DNA from: Pseudomonadota bacterium | Lineage (GTDB): Bacteria; Pseudomonadota; Gammaproteobacteria; Steroidobacterales; Steroidobacteraceae | Reading direction: 5' to 3' | Length of the DNA: 30,027 bases | NCBI GenBank assembly: GCA_021805275.1 | Contig: JAJZFQ010000196.1 | Coordinates: forward strand, 1-30,027 | Part shown: piece after piece, positions 15,988 to 23,038 of the stretch | How positions within the stretch are numbered: the first letter of the stretch is position 1 | How the letters are laid out: every line of letters starts with the position of its first letter | Notes under the pieces: model-generated | Seen by the model: the letters and a program-made list of their open reading frames with translations, nothing else | Databases searched by the model: none | What the model was told of the DNA's origin: nothing | Made by a program: the position numbers and the translations under genes

Positions 15988-18348
15988 TCAGGGATGGGGT
16001 GCCAAGGGGTTCGTGGCTGCCGGAGTGTAGCCGGGGATGGCCTCGGAGAGGAAAGCATCCGGTGCTGATCCGACACTGGCCAGGCCGGTGAGTTCCACCT
16101 GCAGGTAGATGCCGGTGTCCTGCGCGCCGGTGCGGGCCACGGTCCCCAGGGCCTGCAGCGCCGGACGCACCGCCACGTAGCGCCGCGCGCCGAGCCTCAC
16201 GCTCCAGCAGCACGCACGGTACTCGAAGCCGACGAATCTCTCCAGTGCTTCGTGGTCGAGGATCGAATAGATGCCCCGAGCGAACAGGCTCCAGTGCCGA
16301 CCGATGGGCCAGGCGCCGGAGAGCTCCGCCTGATTGATGCCGCACGAGCTGCCCGCCGCGGCCCCCGGGATCGTGCTGCAGAGCACCGCGGTGCCGCCCC
16401 CGACCTGCTCGATCAGATTGCGCTCGTAGCGGTACTCGAGATTGATGACCCGGTCCGACGCCGGACGGTACTGCAGCGAGACCTGTGCGCGCTGCGCCTC
16501 GGAGGCCTGGGGGTTCCACTGCAGGCCGGCCCGGGCGCTCCAGTGCCGGAACGCCGTCAGTGACAGCTCGGCCACGATGTCGGAGCGGCGATCGGTACGC
16601 ACCACCTCCCCGGGCAGCAGCACACGCGGGGTACGGAAGTCGAACGCCTCGCCGATGGTGGCCGAGAGATACTCGCGACCGCTGGCGGTGCCGAGCAGCC
16701 GTGTGGTGAGCGCCGCGCTCACCTGATTGGCATCCCCGACTCGGTCGGCGCCCACGTAGCGGTTGGTGCGAAACAGCTCGACGGGCTCAAGGTCCGGCAG
16801 GCCGGTGTCGAATACCGGCAGGTTGCTCTGGTTGCGGTAGGGCACGTACAGGTACATCACCCGCGGCTCGAGGGTGATCAGGCGCGCGCCGTTGCGGCCG
16901 GCGGTGCGCTCGAGCGTCAATCCGGTGTCCAGGCTCGCGATCGGCAGCGTGCGCGAGCGGGCATCGGGCTGTCCGGGGGCGGTATGGCGCAGCTCGTACT
17001 GCGTGGCGCGCCAGGCGAGGGCCGGGCGGATGAAGTAGCCCGGCCCGTCGAAATTGAGCGAGACCCGCGGCATGGCGTCGAAGCGCCAGCCGCTCACCGC
17101 CGTCGAGTGGTCGGAGCGCTGGAAGTCGACCAGCTCGGATTTGAATCCGTAGCGCAGTACATCGCCGGGACCCCAGCCGTAGTCGGAGTCGACGGTAATG
17201 TCCGGGACGCGCGCATAGGGCCGATCGTTGAACGGCAGGGTGCTGTCGATGGTTTGGAACTGCTGGGCCATGCCGCGGATGTTCCAGTGCACGCTGCGGT
17301 AGGAGAGCGTGGCGCGCCGGTCGAGAAACGCCGTGCTCGTGCCCTCGGGGCCGGTGGCGAAGTCCTCGAAGTAGGCGCTGTCGCTCACGTTCTCCCCGGC
17401 GAGCGTCAGCCGCAGGCCGCGCGGCAGGCGCATGACGCTGTCGAGCTGGATACGACTGCGGCTGCGCCCGCCGAGATAGCTCACGTCGTTGGGCAGATAG
17501 TCCCACTTCAGGTCGGTGTACTGGCGGCGGGTGAGGAAGCGCAGATCCCCGCCGGCATCGATCCCGCGGTGCTGATACTCCGTCGGCACCAGCGTCAGGT
17601 CGGCGTTCGGCGCGATGTTCCAGTAAAAGGGCGCCGAGACCTGCAGGCCGCCGCGCGAGGTGTTGCCGAACGTCGGAAACAGGAAGCCGCTCTTGCGCAC
17701 GTTGCCGAGCGGGAAGGACACCCACGGCAGATACATGATCGGCACGCCGTGCAGGTCGATGCGGGCGTTCCTGCCGTAGCCGATGCGCTTGCGCGTGTTG
17801 AGGGTGATGGCGCTCGCCTTGAGCACCCACGATGGCTGGATCTGCGGGCAGGTGGTGAAGCTCACGCCCTGCAGGTACAGCACCCCATGGGGCGTGAGGC
17901 GCATCAGCCGCGCCGTGCCGCGGGCAACCCGCTTCTGCAGCGCGAAATGTGCCGACTCGAATTGCGCGCCGCGGGTCGGGGAATACCGCCCGCCCTTGCC
18001 GGTCACGCGCACCTCGGGGTCGCTGAACGTGATCCCGCCCTGGGTGCTGAGCGCGCCGCTGTGGCTGTCGTAATCGAGGTGATTGGCCTGGATCTGGCGG
18101 TTCCCCTGGCGCAGCACGACGTGGCCGGCGAGCGTCAGCTGCCCGTTCTTGCTCAGCGTCGCCTGGTCCGCCGTCGCCTGGACCGCGCCGCCGGCTGCGA
18201 GGCGGTGCAGCGCCGAGCGCCGGTGTGTGGCGTGCGCCGCGCCCGCCGGCGCTGCCGGAGTGCTCGGCGCCTCGGCGGCCCACAGGCAATGGGACACCAT
18301 GCCGCCGATCGACAGCAGGGCGGTCCAGAGTGGGCTCCAACGCGGCAT
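15988..18348 (-). CDS. lptD: LPS-assembly outer-membrane protein LptD
   Basis: LptD, with lipoprotein LptE, inserts lipopolysaccharide into the outer leaflet. The 786-residue product has a signal peptide (about 1-25), an Ala/His-rich linker, an LptA-like beta-jellyroll (about 55-165; ATADQATLSKNGQLTLAG, ANHLDYDS) and a large C-terminal beta-barrel with many alternating aromatic strands, ending in a Pro/Ala-rich tail. Cysteines: TTCP at 167, a pair at 657 and 669 in one loop, and the adjacent pair at 713-714 (YRACCWSV). E. coli LptD uses Cys31, 173, 724 and 725 in two disulfides; the equivalents of 173 and 724/725 are here but no cysteine lies in the mature N-terminus. The ATG at 18348 gives a good signal peptide; no ribosome binding site is seen. 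Confidence 0.96.
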   Translation of the reverse strand: MPRWSPLWTALLSIGGMVSHCLWAAEAPSTPAAPAGAAHATHRRSALHRLAAGGAVQATADQATLSKNGQLTLAGHVVLRQGNRQIQANHLDYDSHSGALSTQGGITFSDPEVRVTGKGGRYSPTRGAQFESAHFALQKRVARGTARLMRLTPHGVLYLQGVSFTTCPQIQPSWVLKASAITLNTRKRIGYGRNARIDLHGVPIMYLPWVSFPLGNVRKSGFLFPTFGNTSRGGLQVSAPFYWNIAPNADLTLVPTEYQHRGIDAGGDLRFLTRRQYTDLKWDYLPNDVSYLGGRSRSRIQLDSVMRLPRGLRLTLAGENVSDSAYFEDFATGPEGTSTAFLDRRATLSYRSVHWNIRGMAQQFQTIDSTLPFNDRPYARVPDITVDSDYGWGPGDVLRYGFKSELVDFQRSDHSTAVSGWRFDAMPRVSLNFDGPGYFIRPALAWRATQYELRHTAPGQPDARSRTLPIASLDTGLTLERTAGRNGARLITLEPRVMYLYVPYRNQSNLPVFDTGLPDLEPVELFRTNRYVGADRVGDANQVSAALTTRLLGTASGREYLSATIGEAFDFRTPRVLLPGEVVRTDRRSDIVAELSLTAFRHWSARAGLQWNPQASEAQRAQVSLQYRPASDRVINLEYRYERNLIEQVGGGTAVLCSTIPGAAAGSSCGINQAELSGAWPIGRHWSLFARGIYSILDHEALERFVGFEYRACCWSVRLGARRYVAVRPALQALGTVARTGAQDTGIYLQVELTGLASVGSAPDAFLSEAIPGYTPAATNPLAPHP

Positions 18349-18401
18349 GAGGGAGCGGATTATAATGGCAGGCCCGTATTCCCGTGGGCCCAAAGCACCG
18401 C
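18349..18401. promoter_or_regulatory. lptD / amgK divergent promoter with palindromic -10
   Basis: This 53-bp spacer contains the 8-bp palindrome ATTATAAT at 18359-18366, which reads TATAAT on both strands (plus 18361-18366, minus 18364-18359). It is the only perfect -10 hexamer I noticed at a gene boundary here. On the plus strand it leaves about 30 bases of leader before amgK; on the minus strand it lies ten bases before the lptD ATG. No good -35 box is apparent for either. Confidence 0.55.
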
Positions 18402-19439
18402 ATGGTTGATCAAGACGCGCGGCTCGAGCTGCTGCAGAATTGGCTCTCGAGCGAGCTGCGCATTCGGCCGCAGCACATCGAGCCGGCTTCGAGCGATGCG
18501 AGCTTTCGCCGTTATTTCCGCGCGTTCTGCGCCGCCGGTACCTACGTCGTCATGGATGCGCCACCCGGACGGGAGGACGTGCGTCCGTACCTGCGCGTCA
18601 GCGAGATGCTCGAGCCCCTTGGCATCCATGTGCCGCACGTGTACGAGGCCGACGTCGAGCGTGGCCTGCTGCTGCTCGAGGATCTCGGCCGCACCCCTTA
18701 CCTCGCCCGCCTCGCCGAGCCGGGCGCCGAGGAGGGACTGTACGCCGATGCCCTCGAGGCACTCGCGACGTTCCAGCTCGAGGGCGGCGAGGCGGCCGCG
18801 CAGCTCGCCCCGTACGATCGCACCGCGCTGCAGCGCGAGATGGACCTGATGCCCGAGTGGTTCCTCGTGCGGCATCTGGGACTTGATCCGACTGCAGCCG
18901 AGCGGCAGATGCTCGAGGCGAGCTTCCAGTGGCTGATCGGCGCGGCGCTCGATCAGCCGCAGGTGTTCGTGCACCGCGACTACCACTCGCGCAATCTCAT
19001 GGTCAGCGCCGAGGGCAACCCCGGCGTGCTCGATTTCCAGGATGCGCTGCGCGGCCCGGTGGGCTACGACCTGGTCTCGCTGCTGAAGGACTGTTACATC
19101 GCGTGGCCGCGCGAGCGCGTGCTCGGATGGGTGGACGGCTACCGCGCGCGGCTCGCCGCGCGGGGCGGGCCGGCCGGCGCGGACGCGCAGGAGTTCCGGC
19201 GCTGGTTCGATCTGATCGGCGTGCAGCGGCACCTGAAGGTGCTCGGCATCTTCGCCCGGCTGTGGCACCGCGATGGCAAGAGCGCTTACCTCGCCGACCT
19301 GCCCCTGACGCTGCGCTACGTGTGCGAGACCTGCCGCTGCTATGCGCAGCTGAGACCGCTCGGGGAGCTGCTCGAGGGCCGTGTCGCCGCGCAGCTGCCG
19401 CGGGCCAACGCGCGCGCCGTCGCCGGGCGGGCCGGATGA
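18402..19439 (+). CDS. amgK: N-acetylmuramate/N-acetylglucosamine kinase AmgK
   Basis: AmgK phosphorylates the anomeric position of MurNAc and GlcNAc released from old peptidoglycan, the first step of a recycling route that bypasses de novo UDP-MurNAc synthesis. The 345-residue aminoglycoside-phosphotransferase-fold protein has the N-terminal SSDASFRRYFR near 30, a nucleotide-binding region with YVVMDAPPG near 48, the catalytic loop VFVHRDYHSRNLM at 188-200 and the metal-binding VLDFQDALRGPVGYDL near 209. The order of amgK before murU is diagnostic and separates it from other phosphotransferases. The ATG at 18402 is chosen; an in-frame GTG at 18384 is possible. The stop overlaps the murU start by four bases. 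It is divergent from lptD, as in Pseudomonas. Confidence 0.93.
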   Translation: MVDQDARLELLQNWLSSELRIRPQHIEPASSDASFRRYFRAFCAAGTYVVMDAPPGREDVRPYLRVSEMLEPLGIHVPHVYEADVERGLLLLEDLGRTPYLARLAEPGAEEGLYADALEALATFQLEGGEAAAQLAPYDRTALQREMDLMPEWFLVRHLGLDPTAAERQMLEASFQWLIGAALDQPQVFVHRDYHSRNLMVSAEGNPGVLDFQDALRGPVGYDLVSLLKDCYIAWPRERVLGWVDGYRARLAARGGPAGADAQEFRRWFDLIGVQRHLKVLGIFARLWHRDGKSAYLADLPLTLRYVCETCRCYAQLRPLGELLEGRVAAQLPRANARAVAGRAG

Positions 19440-20113
19440 AGGCGATGCTGCTCGCGGCGGGCCGGGGCGAGCGGCTCAGGCCGATCACCGATGCACTGCC
19501 GAAGCCGCTGGTGCCGGTGGCCGGGCGGGCGCTGATCGAGTACGCCCTGGAGGGACTCGCCCGCGCCGGCATCGGCGAGGTGGTGATCAACCTGTCCTGG
19601 CTGGGCGAGCAGATCCGCGCGGCGCTCGGTGGCGGGGAGCGCTTCGGTCTGCGGATCCGCTACAGCGAGGAGGGGCCGGTGCCGCTCGAGACCGGTGGTG
19701 GAATCGCCCGTGCGCTGCCGCTGCTCGGGCCGGAGCCGTTCCTCGTCGTCAACGCCGACGTCTGGACTGACCTGGATTTCGCCACGCTCGGGGCGCTGCC
19801 CGAGGGCGCCGCGGCGAGCATCGTGCTCGCCCCCAATCCCGAGCATCACCCCGCGGGGGACTTCGCGCTGCGGGACGGGACAGTGCTGGAGGCGCCCGCG
19901 GAGCGCTTCACCTACACGGGCATCGGGCTGTACCGGCCGGAGTTCTTCGCCGGCGGTCCGTCCGGGCGTTTTCCGCTGCTGCCGCTGCTGCGCCGGGCCA
20001 TCGCCGCCGGGCGGCTGCTCGGGCGGGTGCACCGGGGCGAGTGGTTCGACGTCGGCTCGCCGGAGCGGCTGGCCTGGCTGGATGCGCACCTGCGCGCGCG
20101 GGGCGCCAATTAG
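19436..20113 (+). CDS. murU: N-acetylmuramate-1-phosphate uridylyltransferase MurU
   Basis: MurU joins MurNAc-1-phosphate from AmgK with UTP to give UDP-MurNAc, completing the recycling shunt and lowering dependence on MurA, the fosfomycin target. The 225-residue nucleotidyltransferase begins with the signature LAAGRGERLRPITDALPKPL at 5-24, then VPVAG. It has the substrate-binding GPVPLETGGGIARAL near 80, VVNADVW near 103 for metal binding and a C-terminal WFDVGSPERL near 203. No left-handed beta-helix acyltransferase domain is attached, as expected for MurU and unlike GlmU. The ATG at 19436 overlaps the amgK stop (ATGA), so the two are translationally coupled. Function rests on family plus its pairing with amgK. 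Confidence 0.93.
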   Translation: MKAMLLAAGRGERLRPITDALPKPLVPVAGRALIEYALEGLARAGIGEVVINLSWLGEQIRAALGGGERFGLRIRYSEEGPVPLETGGGIARALPLLGPEPFLVVNADVWTDLDFATLGALPEGAAASIVLAPNPEHHPAGDFALRDGTVLEAPAERFTYTGIGLYRPEFFAGGPSGRFPLLPLLRRAIAAGRLLGRVHRGEWFDVGSPERLAWLDAHLRARGAN

Positions 20114-20146
20114 GGCCGGCGGGGCGGCTCGCCGTACAATGCGCCC
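20114..20146 (+). promoter_or_regulatory. murU-lipA spacer with -10-like hexamer next to the lipA start
   Basis: In this 33-bp gap TACAAT at 20135-20140 ends six bases before the lipA ATG and no purine-rich ribosome binding site is present. If TACAAT acts as a -10, transcription would begin at or near the A of ATG, giving a leaderless lipA mRNA. A small inverted repeat (CGGCG, eight-base loop, CGCCG) lies just upstream. No -35 box is recognisable. Confidence 0.4.
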
Positions 20147-21181
20147 ATGTCGAGCCTGAAAGACATTCCCGTCGTCGCCGAGCAGGGCCGGGCCCGCAGC
20201 GGCGAGAAATACGTTACGCCCCAAGGGTTTACGGCCATCCGCGATGGCATCAAGGGGGTCGCCCCGGCCGCCGGTGCGACCCCGGGCCGCAAGCCCCCGT
20301 GGCTGCGCGCCCGTGCGCCCGCGGGCAGCGGCTTCCAGAGCGTCAAGCACATCGTCGCCGAGCACCGTCTGGTCACCGTGTGCGAAGAGGCGAAGTGTCC
20401 GAACATCGGGGAGTGCTGGAACGCCGGCACCGCGACCCTCATGCTGATGGGGGCGGTGTGCACGCGCGCCTGCCGGTTCTGCTCGGTCGACACCGGCAAC
20501 CCGCGCGGCTGGCTCGATGCCGAGGAGCCTGAAAACAGCGCGCGCACGGTGGCGCTGATGAAGCTGCGCTACGTCGTGCTCACCTCGGTGGACCGTGATG
20601 ATCTGCCCGACGGGGGCGCCGCGCACTACGCGGCCTGCATCGGGGCGATCAAGCGACACAATCCCAAGACCGCGATCGAGGCGCTGACGCCGGATTTCCA
20701 GGGTGCGCTCAAGGACGTGGAGACCGTGGTCGAGGCCGGGCTCGAGGTGTTCGCGCAGAACATCGAGACCGTGCGCCGCCTGACGCACCCGGTGCGCGAC
20801 CCGCGGGCCGGCTACGACCGCACGCTCGAGGTGCTGCGTCACGCCAAGCGCCACCGGCCCGAGGTGCTGACCAAGAGTAGCCTGATGCTCGGGCTCGGGG
20901 AGACGGACGAGGAGATCCACGCCACGCTGCGCGATCTGCGCGCTGCCGCCGTCGACATCGTCACCCTCGGCCAGTACCTGCGCCCGACCGCCAACCACCT
21001 GCCGGTGGAGCGCTTCGTGAGGCCGGGGGAGTTCGATGCGTACCGCCGCCACGCGCTCGAACTCGGCTTTCTGGAGTGCGTTTCCGGACCGCTGGTCCGC
21101 TCGAGCTATCGGGCCGAACAGGCGCTGAACCGCAACAACGCGGGGCTCGACAACGCGCGCCTCGCCGCCGAGCCGCGCTGA
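20147..21181 (+). CDS. lipA: Lipoyl synthase (radical SAM)
   Basis: LipA inserts two sulfurs into octanoyl groups on the E2 and GcvH proteins to make lipoyl cofactors. The 344-residue product has both iron-sulfur cluster motifs. The auxiliary cluster cysteines are 79, 84 and 90 ([12 protein letters not shown]), the radical SAM cysteines 105, 109 and 112 (CTRACRFC), and the conserved C-terminal RSSYRAEQ supplies the Ser ligand. An N-terminal extension of about 60 residues precedes the core ([18 protein letters not shown]). The ATG at 20147 is the first in frame after murU. lipB follows 20 bases after its stop. The order lipA-lipB is reversed from the common lipB-lipA. Confidence 0.97.
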   Translation: MSSLKDIPVVAEQGRARSGEKYVTPQGFTAIRDGIKGVAPAAGATPGRKPPWLRARAPAGSGFQSVKHIVAEHRLVTVCEEAKCPNIGECWNAGTATLMLMGAVCTRACRFCSVDTGNPRGWLDAEEPENSARTVALMKLRYVVLTSVDRDDLPDGGAAHYAACIGAIKRHNPKTAIEALTPDFQGALKDVETVVEAGLEVFAQNIETVRRLTHPVRDPRAGYDRTLEVLRHAKRHRPEVLTKSSLMLGLGETDEEIHATLRDLRAAAVDIVTLGQYLRPTANHLPVERFVRPGEFDAYRRHALELGFLECVSGPLVRSSYRAEQALNRNNAGLDNARLAAEPR

Positions 21182-21201
21182 ACCGCGGCGGGGAGGCGCG
21201 C

Positions 21202-21861
21202 GTGCAGCCGGCAGCCGATGCTTCCCGCGGGGTGCTGCCCGAGCCGCTGGTGCGCCGGCTCGGCCTCGTCCCCTACGAGCCGACGTGGCGCGCCATGCAG
21301 CGCTTCACGGACGAGCGCACACCCGGCACGCCCGATGAGATCTGGCTGCTGGAGCACCCGCCGGTGTTCACGCTCGGCATGAATGCCGACCCCGCCCACG
21401 TGCTTGCCGCGCGCGACACCGAGGTGGTGCGCATCGACCGTGGCGGCCAGGTGACCTACCACGGGCCGGGGCAGCTGGTCGTCTACCCGCTGCTCGACCT
21501 GCGCCGCTCGGGCCTGGGCGTGCGCGACCTGGTGAGCGCCCTGGAGCGGGCGGTCATCGACTACGCCGCAGAGCTCGGCATCGCCGCGGAGTGCCGGCGT
21601 GAGGCACCGGGCGTGTACGTCGAGGGGCGCAAGCTGGCGAGCGTCGGCATCCGCGTGCGCCGCGGCTCGAGTTACCACGGCATCGCGCTCAACGTGCGCA
21701 ACGACCTCGAGCCGTTCGGCCGCATCAATCCGTGCGGCTATGCCGGTCTGCAGATGACCCGGTTGGCCGACTTGTGCGGGGCGGCCGAGGTGGGCACGGC
21801 GCAGGAGGGGCTGCTGCCGCATCTGCTGCGGCGCCTATATGCGCGTGCGGCGCCGGCCTGA
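21202..21861 (+). CDS. lipB: Octanoyl-[acyl carrier protein]:protein octanoyltransferase
   Basis: LipB moves octanoate from acyl carrier protein to the lysine of lipoyl domains, supplying the substrate of LipA. The 219-residue product has IWLLEHPPVFTLG near 47, the signature RGGQVTYHGPGQLVVYPL at 80-97, the catalytic Lys 144 in GRKLASVGIRV, YHGIALNV near 158 and the catalytic Cys 178 in INPCGY. The start is GTG at 21202, supported by GGGGAGG ending five bases upstream; a longer open frame overlaps lipA and is rejected. It converges on the DUF493 gene with 17 bases between. lipA and lipB are probably one transcript. Confidence 0.96.
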   Translation: MQPAADASRGVLPEPLVRRLGLVPYEPTWRAMQRFTDERTPGTPDEIWLLEHPPVFTLGMNADPAHVLAARDTEVVRIDRGGQVTYHGPGQLVVYPLLDLRRSGLGVRDLVSALERAVIDYAAELGIAAECRREAPGVYVEGRKLASVGIRVRRGSSYHGIALNVRNDLEPFGRINPCGYAGLQMTRLADLCGAAEVGTAQEGLLPHLLRRLYARAAPA

Positions 21862-21877
21862 GCGGGCGCACCGGCGC
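21850..21877. terminator. Possible hairpin at the lipB / ybeD convergent junction
   Basis: GCGCCGG at 21850-21856 pairs with CCGGCGC at 21871-21877 across a 14-base loop that contains the lipB stop codon. Its placement between convergent genes fits a bidirectional terminator, but no T-tract follows on either strand, so the call is tentative. Confidence 0.3.
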
Positions 21878-21878
21878 T

Positions 21879-22139
21879 TCACAGCAGCATCATGACCCCG
21901 TCGCAGACGCGCAGCTCCGCGGTGAGCGCCTCGACCTGCTCGCGGCTCTCGGCGAGCAGCATGTAGGAAATCGACAGGAAGTTGCCGTTGCCGCTGAGGC
22001 GCTCGCTGACCCGCTCGGCCTCCAGGCCCGGCGCGTGGCGCAGCACCACCGCGTGAACCCGGGTGCGAAACTCATCCGACGGCCGGCCGATGATCTTGAT
22101 GGGGTAGTCGGTCGGGAACTCCAGGACGGCCTTGCTCAC
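21879..22139 (-). CDS. ybeD: DUF493 family protein (YbeD type)
   Basis: This 86-residue protein of the DUF493/YbeD family has an ACT-like fold and no firmly known function. It is the size of E. coli YbeD (87). Family features are LEFPTDYPIKIIG at 6-18, a central helix, RLSGNGNFLSISYMLLAESREQ near 47 and the C-terminal VCDGVMMLL. The start is GTG at 22139-22137, overlapping the dat stop by four bases (GTGA) with AGGAG upstream; the ATG 30 bases earlier would add residues that belong to dat in another frame. In enterobacteria this gene sits between dacA and lipB. The neighbourhood is kept here, but lipB now faces it. Confidence 0.93.
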   Translation of the reverse strand: MSKAVLEFPTDYPIKIIGRPSDEFRTRVHAVVLRHAPGLEAERVSERLSGNGNFLSISYMLLAESREQVEALTAELRVCDGVMMLL

Positions 22140-23008
22140 CAGGGTTGCTCCTGCAGCTCGCCCTTCCACTGCTGAAACGCCGTGTGCACCCGCCGCCAGA
22201 GCGGTCCGGGCCGGCCCTCCCCGACGGCCCGGCCGTCAAGGCGCGTCACCGGCTGCACCTCGCGCGTGGCGGCCGAGATCCAGATCTCCTCAGCGGCACG
22301 CAGCTCCGGCTCGCTCACCGGCGTGGCCCGCCACGGGATTGCGGCCCGGGTGGCGAGCTCCTCGAGCACCGTGCGCGTGGTGCTCGGGAGGATCTCGGGC
22401 GAGTTCGGCGGCGTACGGATCTCGCCGTCGATCACCACGTGCACCGCCGAGGCGGAAGCGTCGGTCAGATGTCCCTCGCGCAGCAGGATGGTCTCGCCGG
22501 CCCCGGCATCGACCGCCAGCTGGCGCAGCAGCACGTTGGCGAGCAGGGCGGTCGACTTCACGTCGCAGCGCGCCCAGCGCGTGTCGGCCGCGGTGATGCA
22601 GGCCACGCCCTGCTCCAGCGTCTCGCGCGACGGCGCCGGCCAGGGCGCAGCGAAGGCGAACACGGTGCGCGCGATGTCGGGCAGCGGCGCATGGTTGCGG
22701 CCGCGCTCGGTGCCCCGGGTCACCTGCCAGTACAGGTACTGATCGCCGCGTCCGGCGGCGGCGATGAGCGTGGCGAACACCTCGCGCCACTGCTCGGGCG
22801 ACAGAGGATCGAGCATGCGCAGCTCGCCGAGGCTGCGCGCGAGCCGCGCGCAGTGCGCCGCCAGGCGGAACGGCCGGCCGGCGTAGACCGGCATCACCTC
22901 GTAGGCCCCGTCGCCGAAGAGGAACCCCCGGTCGAGCGGGGAGATGCGCGCCTCGGGGAGCGGCAGGTACGCCCCGTTGAGGTAGCAGGTCGGGAACGGC
23001 TCAGCCAT
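22136..23008 (-). CDS. dat: Class IV PLP aminotransferase, probable D-amino acid aminotransferase
   Basis: The 290-residue product belongs to fold-type IV PLP enzymes. D-amino acid aminotransferases interconvert D-alanine and D-glutamate with their keto acids. Seen are YLNGAYLPLPEARISPLDRGFLFGD (start to about 33, quoted in two parts: YLNGAYLPLPEA and SPLDRGFLFGDG), the PLP lysine 151 in CDVKSTALLANV and the loop GHLTDASASAVHVV near 179. In Bacillus D-amino acid aminotransferase the corresponding loop is TEGSSSN, whose Glu contacts the pyridine nitrogen; here it is Asp 183. Branched-chain aminotransferase or aminodeoxychorismate lyase activity cannot be excluded from sequence. Position directly after dacA, which releases D-alanine, supports a D-alanine role. 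The ATG at 23008 is preceded by GGGAG. Confidence 0.85.
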   Translation of the reverse strand: MAEPFPTCYLNGAYLPLPEARISPLDRGFLFGDGAYEVMPVYAGRPFRLAAHCARLARSLGELRMLDPLSPEQWREVFATLIAAAGRGDQYLYWQVTRGTERGRNHAPLPDIARTVFAFAAPWPAPSRETLEQGVACITAADTRWARCDVKSTALLANVLLRQLAVDAGAGETILLREGHLTDASASAVHVVIDGEIRTPPNSPEILPSTTRTVLEELATRAAIPWRATPVSEPELRAAEEIWISAATREVQPVTRLDGRAVGEGRPGPLWRRVHTAFQQWKGELQEQPW

Positions 23009-23038
23009 CCGTCAACTCCCGGTGCGCGTGCGGGCGCT

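Noticed and set aside
14367..16091. Open frame of 574 residues on the plus strand
   Set aside because: Antisense to pdxA and surA, no recognisable motif, no ribosome binding site.
16984..18401. Plus-strand open frame running through lptD toward amgK
   Set aside because: The part before 18402 is antisense to lptD and in a different frame from amgK; only the amgK frame has kinase motifs.
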